Shown here piece by piece: positions 36,580-43,391 of a DNA stretch of 64,000 nt. A program made the translations under genes and the position numbers. How positions within the stretch are numbered: the stretch's first letter is position 1; the number at the start of each line of letters is the position of its first letter. The stretch is from positions 2,542,001 to 2,606,000 of the forward strand of contig CP028150.1 of NCBI GenBank assembly GCA_003028315.1. Reading direction: 5' to 3'. This DNA is from Neisseria mucosa (GTDB lineage Bacteria; Pseudomonadota; Gammaproteobacteria; Burkholderiales; Neisseriaceae). The notes beneath the pieces are model-generated. The model was not told the DNA's origin and ran no database searches. It saw nothing but the letters and a program-made list of their open reading frames with translations.

Positions 36580-37421
36580 GAGCGTGTTCATAGTCTTCGT
36601 AGCAGGACTCCCAAGAAAGCCAAAGCTACCATTTGCAGACTGGTACTCAACTTACGCTCGCAGTTTTTCCAAAGCCGCCTGTTCTTTTCCAACCAGGAAA
36701 AGCTGCGCTCTACTACCCATCGCTTCGGCAATACTGCAAAACGGTGCAATTCGTTTCGTTTGGCAATCTCTACCTCCGCACCAATCAACTCCTGTACCGA
36801 CGAAGCAAATGCCTTACCCGTGTAACCACCGTCAGCAAGGATTTTTTGTATCGCACCAAGATTATCCCGCCCACGTTCCAATGCCACCAGGCAGCCTTTT
36901 CTATCCGTAACATCCGCCGTCGTTACCGCAAGGGCATGCGGCAAACCTTGCGTGTCAACCGCTATATGTCGCTTGATACCGCTAACCTTCTTGCCCGCAT
37001 CGTAGCCTTTTTCCATGGCGGTATCCGTGTTCTTCACACTCTGCGCATCAATAATCAGGAAAGTAGTTGCTTCATGGCGCCCCTGCTTGCGGCGCTCCGC
37101 AACTACCTGATTTTTTTAATGCTTCCTCAAGGATGCTGATGCCACTCTCGCATGGTTCGGTCCATCTCTGGAAGTAGGAATGCACGGTGCGCCATTTGGG
37201 GAAGTCGCCCGGCAAAGCGCGCCAGGAGCAGCCAGTGCGTTGCAGGTAGAGAATGGCACAAAAGACATCGTACAAGTCCACCTGGCGTGGCGCTGTGCGT
37301 TTACGGGCACTTTCCAGCAGGGGAAGGAGAGGCGCAAATTGCTCGCGACTGATATCGCTTGGGTAGGTTTTTCTGTTCATGCCGATAGTTTACAGCAGAG
37401 GCTGAGACAATGAACACGTTC
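36580..37421 (-). mobile_element. IS5-family (IS427-like) element, copy 1, 842 bp
   Basis: The ends are GAGCGTGTTCATAGTCT and, on the other strand, GAACGTGTTCATTGTCT, imperfect inverted repeats. The 3-bp target duplication TTA (36577-36579 and 37422-37424) fits the TNA duplications of the IS427 group. It is inserted inside IS3 orfA. Copy 2 lies at 57109-58055 in the same orientation. Confidence 0.85.
36588..37380 (-). CDS. IS5-family transposase, copy 1 (two frames joined by -1 frameshift)
   Basis: OrfA (37380-37072) opens MNRKTYPSDISREQFAPLLP, the DUF4096-type N-terminus. OrfB (to 36588) supplies the catalytic domain with LIIDAQSVKNT, ILADGGYTGKAF and RWVVERSFSWLEKNRRL, giving the DDE triad. 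The frames meet at an A7 run (TTAAAAAAATC), where a -1 slip yields a continuous KKNQVVAERR reading. It appears intact and possibly active. Confidence 0.82.
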
Positions 37422-37598
37422 TTAGGTGGGTTCGGGAAATGCCGTAGTGGTCTGCGGTACGCTGTTGGCTGCGTATATGCAGGTAGTGGAGTACGGCTTG
37501 GTATTTGAAGTGTAATGTATATTTGCTCATAAAAAACTGCACCTTGTGAGTTGGAGGGGATGTCCAACTTTTGGGATGCATTTCAAACCGAATTTGAG

Positions 37599-37612
37599 GT
37601 TTCAGACGACCT
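37599..37612. terminator. Right half of a DUS terminator split by the IS3 element
   Basis: GTTTCAGACGACCT followed by TTTTT. Its partner AGGTCGTCTGAAAC lies at 35180-35193, on the other side of the IS stack. Without the insertions the arms would be separated by about 10 bases and would serve both the plus-strand genes to the left and the minus-strand queT. Confidence 0.75.
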
Positions 37613-37648
37613 TTTTTTGATACGGGTACGCAGTTTTTAGCGTTCCTT

Positions 37649-38332
37649 TCAGTTTTCTTGTAAAGAAACCGTCTGTTTGGCGAGGGGAGCAGAATGTAGT
37701 GCCGTCAGCTTCTTCGTCAAGATATTCAAAATCACACCGTAGGCCGGCAGGAAAAAGAGGGTGCAGATGGTGAGTTTGAACAGATAATCGACAAAAGCGA
37801 TGCCCTGCCAGTTTGCCGCCATAAATTCATCGCTGCTTGCGTAGAAGGCAATGGCGAAAAATACCAATGTATCCAGGGCGTTGCCGATGACGGTTGATGC
37901 GGTCGGGGCGATCCACCACGCTTTCAGACGACGTAATTTGTTGAACACAAAAATATCAAGGATTTGTCCGAGTGCGTAAGCGGCAAAGCTGGCTAAGGCG
38001 ATGCGTCCGACAAAGGTATTGAATTCGGATAGCGCGCCTAAGCCTGTCCAACTGCCGTCGTGGAACAAAACGGAAAAGATGTAGGAAAGCAAAAGGGCGG
38101 GGAACATGACCCAAAAGATAATCCGCCGTGCCAAGTGCGAACCGAAAATGCGGACAGTCAGGTCGGTGGCAAGGAAGATGAAGGGGAAGGAAAACGCGCC
38201 CCAAGTGGTGTGGATGCCGAAAATTTGGAAGGGGAATTGCACCAGGTAGTTGCTGGCGGCAATGATGAGGATATGGAAAAGCACCAGCCAGAAGAGCGCC
38301 TTCTGTTGTTGCGCTGTTGTAAATTCGTACAT
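37649..38332 (-). CDS. Queuosine precursor transporter (YhhQ/QueT-like, DUF165)
   Basis: A 227-residue integral membrane protein with about six helices. The family signature lies in FPFIFLATDLTVRIFGSHLAR and in FAAYALGQILDIFVFNKLRR. YhhQ-family proteins import preQ0/preQ1 precursors for queuosine tRNA modification. It is downstream of queF on the same strand, 75 bp apart, which supports the role. The gap holds an inverted DUS pair. Confidence 0.87.
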   Translation of the reverse strand: MYEFTTAQQQKALFWLVLFHILIIAASNYLVQFPFQIFGIHTTWGAFSFPFIFLATDLTVRIFGSHLARRIIFWVMFPALLLSYIFSVLFHDGSWTGLGALSEFNTFVGRIALASFAAYALGQILDIFVFNKLRRLKAWWIAPTASTVIGNALDTLVFFAIAFYASSDEFMAANWQGIAFVDYLFKLTICTLFFLPAYGVILNILTKKLTALHSAPLAKQTVSLQEN

Positions 38333-38351
38333 GGAAATCTTTCGGAAAGGC

Positions 38352-38388
38352 TTTCAGACGACCTTCTCATGAAAAAGGTCGTCTGAAA
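38352..38388. terminator. Inverted DUS pair between queF and the transporter gene
   Basis: TTTCAGACGACCTT and AAGGTCGTCTGAAA are separated by 9 bases. On the minus strand the stem is not followed by a T run, so it may only attenuate read-through from queF. Confidence 0.55.
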
Positions 38389-38407
38389 ATGCGTAAAAGG
38401 GGATGGA

Positions 38408-38881
38408 TTATTGGCTGTCGTGTTCGAACAGGCGTTTGCGTGCCAATGCTTCGAACTCGGTACCTGCCTTGCCGTAATTGGCAAAGGGATGAATGGCGAT
38501 GCCGCCGCGCGGTGTGAATTCGCCGAAAACTTCGATGTATTTCGGATCCATCAGGGCAATCAGGTCTTTCATGATGATGTTGACGCAGTCTTCATGGAAA
38601 TCGCCGTGGTTGCGGAAGCTGAAGAGGTAGAGTTTCAGGGATTTGCTTTCCACCATTTTGATGTGTGGGATGTAGCGGATGTAGATGGTGGCAAAGTCGG
38701 GCTGCCCGGTCATGGGGCAGAGGCTGGTGAATTCGGGGCAGACGAACTTGACGAAATAGTCGTTGTCGGGATGTTTGTTGTCGAATGCTTCAAGAATTTC
38801 GGGAGCATAGCCGGTCGGATATTGGGTTTTTTGATTGCCCAAAAGAGAGATGCCTTGCAGCTCTTCGGTATTGCGGGACAT
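38408..38881 (-). CDS. queF: NADPH-dependent 7-cyano-7-deazaguanine reductase
   Basis: A 157-residue unimodular QueF, reducing preQ0 to preQ1 in queuosine biosynthesis. The catalytic Cys and Asp lie in PEFTSLCPMTGQPDFATI, and the family NADPH/QueF motif is ESKSLKLYLFSFRNHGDFHE. Length matches the short (YkvM) subfamily. A preQ1-I-like aptamer sits immediately upstream, and the transporter gene follows. Confidence 0.93.
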   Translation of the reverse strand: MSRNTEELQGISLLGNQKTQYPTGYAPEILEAFDNKHPDNDYFVKFVCPEFTSLCPMTGQPDFATIYIRYIPHIKMVESKSLKLYLFSFRNHGDFHEDCVNIIMKDLIALMDPKYIEVFGEFTPRGGIAIHPFANYGKAGTEFEALARKRLFEHDSQ

Positions 38882-38889
38882 GAGGGTTT

Positions 38890-38925
38890 CCTTAGTTTTT
38901 TAATGTGGGAGGTTTTCGAACCACG
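38890..38925 (-). ncRNA. preQ1-I-like riboswitch upstream of queF
   Basis: On the minus strand: CGTGG, loop TTCGAAAACCTC, CCACA, then the A-rich tail TTAAAAAACTAAGG, which runs into the ribosome-binding region, with ATG at 38881. This matches the preQ1-I layout: short P1 hairpin, C-containing loop, and a tail of the AAAAAACTAAGG type whose CTAA end pairs back to the loop. Control would be at translation initiation, because the tail overlaps the Shine-Dalgarno. Confidence 0.75.
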
Positions 38926-38959
38926 AAAGGCGGATTGTAATATAAGGCAGGGGTGATGT

Positions 38960-39393
38960 GTAACCTTTATGCAGCATCGGGGATCGTCTGAAGCTATTTG
39001 CAATTAAACGATTTGAATTGTAACCGCAATTTTAAAAAATGATTAAAAATGTAATTTTTCAAATGATTGCTTTATTTTCAGCTTATTTCTGTCAACTGCG
39101 GGTAAATGAGGCTATGTGGTAAGAACTAAGCAGGTATATGAAAGTTCTAAGAGTCGGTTTGATGGAAGACAAAAGTTGGTAGTTCGCCCGAATGCAAAAT
39201 AATGTTTTATGCATAAAAAGTACCACTCGTTATTAACTTTAACCGATTGTCAGATTTTCATCAGAAGAATAGTCAATTAGATTAGTATGTTCACATAAAA
39301 TAAATATTTGGTATTTTTATTCAATGATTTTTTCATCGTTGCTTCCGTCGGAAGGGCGCAGCGATTGAAGTTGGTAATTAAGAGGAATAAACC
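38960..39393. other. AT-rich intergenic region upstream of the MarR gene
   Basis: About 430 bp between queF and the MarR gene, strongly AT-rich, with one degenerate DUS (GATCGTCTGAA near 38982). It probably contains the promoter and operator of the MarR gene, but I cannot assign -35/-10 boxes with confidence and see no open frame. Confidence 0.4.
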
Positions 39394-39888
39394 ATGAGTT
39401 TTTCACAAACCGATTTGACCACGGCATTAAAAACCCTATCTGACCGCCTGCCTCATTTTTCCGAGCAGCAGACTAGGGCAGGGCGGATGTTGCGGGTTGT
39501 AACCGAACGCCTCAGTTCGCATTTGAATGATAATCTGAAAGTATATGGCATTAATGAAAACCTCTGGTTTGCCTTGATGGCGGTTTACGTCAGCCCGAAC
39601 AGTGAAATTTTACCATCACGCTTGAGTGATTTGATGGATCTGACCCGTACCAGCGCGACCAGATTGTCGGACGAAATGGTCAGCCGGGGCTGGGTTGCAC
39701 GCTATATCAACCAGCAGGACCGCCGTCAGATTGTGCTAAAATTGACCCCCGAAGGTGAGGTTTTTATCCAAAAAGTATGGCCGCAGGTTTCCAGTACGAG
39801 CCAAGAGGCTTGGAAAGATTTCACCGATGAAGATTACAACCAGTTGCAATATTTGTTGGGTAAGCTGCTGCGCCGGCTGGAGGGCTGA
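39394..39888 (+). CDS. MarR-family transcriptional regulator
   Basis: A 164-residue protein with a winged helix-turn-helix (ILPSRLSDLMDLTRTSATRLSDEMVSRGW, residues 70-98; wing YINQQDRRQIVLKLT) between dimerisation helices. It is closer to EmrR/MprA-like repressors than to neisserial FarR as I recall the latter. It stands 50 bp upstream of an efflux outer-membrane factor and probably represses it in response to a drug or fatty acid. Confidence 0.85.
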   Translation: MSFSQTDLTTALKTLSDRLPHFSEQQTRAGRMLRVVTERLSSHLNDNLKVYGINENLWFALMAVYVSPNSEILPSRLSDLMDLTRTSATRLSDEMVSRGWVARYINQQDRRQIVLKLTPEGEVFIQKVWPQVSSTSQEAWKDFTDEDYNQLQYLLGKLLRRLEG

Positions 39889-39938
39889 TAAAGCGGATGC
39901 AGGATGTGGCGGATACCGATAATAAAACGGAGTATTCC

Positions 39939-41387
39939 ATGAAAGCCAATCCCTACAAACAGGGAATCTGTATCGCTACCGCCATTCTACTTTCTGCCTG
40001 CGCTCAATTCGGTAAACAGGCTCCTTTGGAAGAACCTACCAATTACGGGCTATCTGAAGGTAAGTCTGCAGCCATGGTTCAAGATGCGTGGTGGATGCAA
40101 CTGAACGACCCAAAACTTAACCAATTAGTTGCACTCTCTATCCGTAATGCTCCCGATTTGCGTATTGCTAAGGCGCGCTTCGAACAAGCACAAGCGCAGC
40201 TGGGAATCACTGAAGCCGCAAGCAAAATGCAAATCGGGTTGTCCGTGCGAGGGGTGGGAGCATATGTTGCCCCTAAGCCTTCATCTGGTCATATTGATAC
40301 TGATCATACCTTATTATTGGCAAATACTGCTTTACAGGGTACTTGGTCGTTTGACTTCTGGGGTAAAAACCGGAAACAGGCCGCATCAATATTAGGAAAG
40401 CGAAAGGCCATTCTATACGAGGCTCATCAAACGCGTATTGATATCGCCAATGCGGTTGCATCACAATATTTCACATGGCAGATGTTGTTAATACAACAAA
40501 ATCTATTATCCGAGCGTATGGAAACTGCAGACAAGATGCAGCAACTGATACGCAGAAGGATTAATGCCCGCCTGGCTTCTGCAGAATCGCTTTATCCGGT
40601 TGAAATGCAACAGCAAAGTATGCAGTTGGAAAAACTGGAGTTGGAGCGCCGAATTGCTAAAGTGCGTCATGCTTTAGCAATATTAAGCGGGACAACCCCT
40701 GACGGTTTATCTTTGTATATGCCTGAAAAAATGGCAGCAGTTCCTGTTGTTCCAATCAATAAAATCCATGCAGATTTATTGGGCTCCCGCCCGGATATTG
40801 CGTCACAAAAAGCTATGTTGGAATCTCGGTTCAATACGGTTAAAGCGACAGAAGCTGAGTTCTATCCCAATATAGAACTCAAAGTTTTGGCAGGTCTGGC
40901 ACATATTGATGCTTTTAATGTTGTACGAGGGCGTACATCGGGTATGATCGGCGTACTTCCTGCCTTAAATCTGCCAATTTTTACTTCAGGAGCATTACAA
41001 TCTAAGTTGGCAGGGCGGCGTGCCGAATATAATGAACAGGTAGCCCTTTATGACCGTACTGTTTTAAATGCCATGCGTGCTGCTGCCGATGCGGTTGTTG
41101 ATTATCAAAATATGCAGAAACGACAAAGCATTTGGGAAAAAATGCAGGAAACTGCAGAAAGAACAGTCCGTAATGCGAATAGTCGTGTCAATGCGGGATT
41201 AGATAATGGTCTATCTGCTCTGCAAAAACAGAACGAACTTCTCCAATTAAAAATGCAGAAAGCACAATATCAAGCTGAGTCATTGATTGCATGGAGCAAT
41301 TTAAATACCCAATTGGGCGGAGGGTTTAAGCTTGAACCTTTGGGACGGAATGTCTCAAAAAAAAGTACAGGTAAAAAGATACGCTGA
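39939..41387 (+). CDS. Outer-membrane efflux lipoprotein (NodT/TolC family)
   Basis: The start at ATG 39939 is preferred (CGGAGT ribosome-binding site); 482 residues. Lipobox ILLSACAQ, then the NodT-type start DAWWMQLNDPKLNQLV, two coiled-coil outer-membrane-efflux repeats (RIAKARFEQAQAQLGITEA; second repeat from about residue 290, LGSRPDIASQKAMLESRF) and a short C-terminal tail. It would form the outer-membrane channel of a tripartite pump. No adaptor or inner-membrane pump gene follows; a terminator comes at once, so it must work with partners encoded elsewhere. Confidence 0.87.
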   Translation: MKANPYKQGICIATAILLSACAQFGKQAPLEEPTNYGLSEGKSAAMVQDAWWMQLNDPKLNQLVALSIRNAPDLRIAKARFEQAQAQLGITEAASKMQIGLSVRGVGAYVAPKPSSGHIDTDHTLLLANTALQGTWSFDFWGKNRKQAASILGKRKAILYEAHQTRIDIANAVASQYFTWQMLLIQQNLLSERMETADKMQQLIRRRINARLASAESLYPVEMQQQSMQLEKLELERRIAKVRHALAILSGTTPDGLSLYMPEKMAAVPVVPINKIHADLLGSRPDIASQKAMLESRFNTVKATEAEFYPNIELKVLAGLAHIDAFNVVRGRTSGMIGVLPALNLPIFTSGALQSKLAGRRAEYNEQVALYDRTVLNAMRAAADAVVDYQNMQKRQSIWEKMQETAERTVRNANSRVNAGLDNGLSALQKQNELLQLKMQKAQYQAESLIAWSNLNTQLGGGFKLEPLGRNVSKKSTGKKIR

Positions 41388-41394
41388 GGAAATT

Positions 41395-41427
41395 AATGGC
41401 AGCTTGTTAATCAAGCTGCCATTTTTG
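41395..41427 (+). terminator. Intrinsic terminator of the MarR/efflux operon
   Basis: ATGGCAGCTTG, loop TTAAT, CAAGCTGCCAT, then TTTTG: a perfect 11-bp stem directly after the stop codon at 41387. Confidence 0.85.
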
Positions 41428-41615
41428 TTTTCTCTTGATTGCTAATAGAGTATAAGTGGATTGGTAAAAACTAGGGAATGTAAAGACAGTTTTATAGAAA
41501 TGCCAATATGATCCTCAACCAACGTACTATATTAGTTTTCCCTTTGGTGTATTTGAACCATAGGGATAGATTGTTTAGGAGCGATGACTAGGTTTCAAAT
41601 CATGTTTTGCTTGAG

Positions 41616-41661
41616 AAAAACACAAAACCCGTTACTTAAAAGCAGCGGGTTTTGTGTTTTT
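41616..41661. terminator. Second, orphan terminator in the 41.4-42.0 kb gap
   Basis: AAAAACACAAAACCCG and CGGGTTTTGTGTTTTT form a 16-bp stem around a 14-base loop. No gene ends near it on either strand. The rest of the gap (41428-41979) has no supported open frame. Confidence 0.7.
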
Positions 41662-41979
41662 CGGTTTTGAGTATCTGATATAAGGGGAACAGTATGTCTC
41701 GTATATGCGCACTCCGATAAGATAGGAAAATGAAGAGGGGGATCGTTGTTTAATGACTCGAAGCAGGACGGCATCCGAGTAATTGGTATTATATAATAAT
41801 AGTAATTATTATCAATAACAAATTTTTAAAATTAAGATAACTTTTTGAAAGATATGAAAATTATTTTTTGGGGTTGAGTGAAGGTCAAAGTAAAAGATAA
41901 AAATATTAGGTATCTGGTTGATTTTATTGGTGTCGAATAAGATATTCTGAGCAGCCATTGGTTTGTTGGCGTACGGTAT

Positions 41980-43197
41980 GAGACCTTTGCAAAAAAGCCT
42001 TTCCCCAAACAACCGAAACCCCAACACAGATTTTCGGCTGTTTTCGTTTCAAATATTCACCGATTTTACCCAAATACCCCCTTAATCCTCCCCGGATACC
42101 CCATAATCAGGCATCCGGGCCGCCTTTTAGGCGGCAACAGGCAAACTTAGCCTGTTAGCCGCTTTCAACAGGTTTAAACACATCGCCTTCAGATGGCTTT
42201 GTGCACTCACTTTAATCAGTCCGAAATAGGCTGCCCGGGCGTAGCGGAATTTACGGTGCAGCGTCCCAAAGCTTTGTTCGACCACATAACGGGTCTTCGA
42301 CAAATATCGGTTACGTTTGGTTTGCGCTTCCGTCAGTGGACGGTTGCGGCAGGCTTTGCGCATAATGCCGTCTAACAACTGATGCTCTTTCAGATGTTGC
42401 CGGTTTTCCTTACTGTCATAGCCTTTGTCGGCATAGACGGTCGTACCTTCGGCAATGCCTTCCAACAAAGGGGACAGATGGTTGCACTCATGGGTATTGG
42501 CGGGGGTGATGTGCAGTTTCTCGATATAGCCTTCCTCATCGGTACGGGTATGTTGTTTGTAACCGAGTTTGTAGAGGCCGTTTTTCTTTGTCCAGCGGGC
42601 ATCTTTATCCTTACTCGGTGTGGTTTGGCCGCTGACTTGTCCTTCCTCGTCGACTTCTATGGCCTGACGCTGTTTGCTGCCGGCGGTCTGAATAATGGTG
42701 GCGTCAATGACGGCGGCGGATGCTTTCTCTACTTTTAGGTTTTTTTCGGCCAGTTGTCGGTTAATCAGTTCCAGCAATTCGGACAGGGTGTCGTCTTGCG
42801 CCAGCCAGTTGCGGTAGCGGCATAAGGTGCTGTAATCGGGGATGCTCAGTTCGTCAAAACGGCAAAACAGGTTGAAATCGATGCGGGTGATGAGGCTGTG
42901 TTCGAGTTCGGGATCGGAGAGGCTGTGCCATTGTCCGAGCAGGACGGCTTTGAACATGGACAACAGGGGATAGGCGGGACGGCCGCGGTGGTCTCTAAGG
43001 TAACGGGTTCTTTGACGATTCAGGTACTGTTCGATAGGCTGCCAATCAATCACCTGATCCAACTTCAATAGTGGGAAGCGGTCGATGTGTTTGGCAATCA
43101 TGGCTTGTGCGGTTTGCCGGAAGAAGGTGCTCATGGGAAATCCCCTAAATGTCTTGGTGGGAATTTAGGGGATTTTGGGGAATTTTGCAAAGGTCTC
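41980..43197 (-). mobile_element. IS1106-like IS5-family element, copy 1, 1218 bp
   Basis: It begins GAGACCTTTGCAAAA and ends TTTTGCAAAGGTCTC. Flanked by GGTAT on both sides (41975-41979 and 43198-43202), a 5-bp target duplication. The intact transposase is on the minus strand. It lies between the efflux gene and ponA. Confidence 0.87.
42127..43134 (-). CDS. IS1106-like transposase (IS5 family)
   Basis: A 335-residue complete transposase. N-terminal DUF772-type domain (YLRDHRGRPAYPLLSMFKAV), then the catalytic DDE domain: AAVIDATIIQTAGSK, TVYADKGYDSKENR and TRYVVEQSFGTLHRKFRY. It matches the meningococcal IS1106 transposase as I remember it. No frame damage is visible, so the element may be active. 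Copy 2 at 52816 is interrupted. Confidence 0.9.
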   Translation of the reverse strand: MSTFFRQTAQAMIAKHIDRFPLLKLDQVIDWQPIEQYLNRQRTRYLRDHRGRPAYPLLSMFKAVLLGQWHSLSDPELEHSLITRIDFNLFCRFDELSIPDYSTLCRYRNWLAQDDTLSELLELINRQLAEKNLKVEKASAAVIDATIIQTAGSKQRQAIEVDEEGQVSGQTTPSKDKDARWTKKNGLYKLGYKQHTRTDEEGYIEKLHITPANTHECNHLSPLLEGIAEGTTVYADKGYDSKENRQHLKEHQLLDGIMRKACRNRPLTEAQTKRNRYLSKTRYVVEQSFGTLHRKFRYARAAYFGLIKVSAQSHLKAMCLNLLKAANRLSLPVAA

Positions 43198-43325
43198 GGT
43201 ATGTATTAATTAGAAGGTGGGGTTTAGAAAGCAAATATCATTTTTTAAATAGCAGATTCTTATGAGTCTGATGGGGCTTGATTGTATCAAGTAGGGCTCT
43301 TTAATCTATCTAAATATTATCCTTA

Positions 43326-43369
43326 AAATAAAGCGGCCTTGCTACTTTAATGACAAGACCGCTTTATTT
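43326..43369. terminator. Terminator 3' of ponA
   Basis: AAATAAAGCGGCCTTG and CAAGACCGCTTTATTT form a 16-bp stem with one G-U pair and a 12-base loop, 23 bp after the ponA stop on the minus strand. Confidence 0.8.
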
Positions 43370-43391
43370 TCAGTAATTTAAAATTTTGATT

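Larger units (their letters stand above)
36200..37530 (-). pseudogene. IS3 orfA, interrupted by IS5
   Basis: It starts at ATG 37530 (MSKYTLHFKYQAVLHYLHI) with a helix-turn-helix (QQRTADHYGISRTHLR). It is broken at 37424 and resumes in frame beyond 36580 as RWIRAYQEGGIGALEHPQSK. Removing the IS5 copy with one TTA target repeat restores the frame exactly. The C-terminus carries the usual leucine-rich helix (AELIEELCYMRAEVAYLKEL) and overlaps orfB. Confidence 0.78.
35194..37585 (-). mobile_element. IS3-family (IS150-like) element, disrupted by two other insertion sequences
   Basis: The ends are related inverted repeats: TGAACTGGCCC..TTGGACA at the left and, on the other strand, TGAAATGCATC..TTGGACA at the right. 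A 3-bp target duplication AAC flanks it (35191-35193 and 37586-37588). Its orfA is split by the IS5 copy at 36580-37421, and the middle of orfB is replaced by an IS481-type element at 35302-36152. The orfB C-terminus (LSPVAYRTQLAQSA on the minus strand) survives at the left end. The target site was a DUS terminator between convergent genes. Confidence 0.82.
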
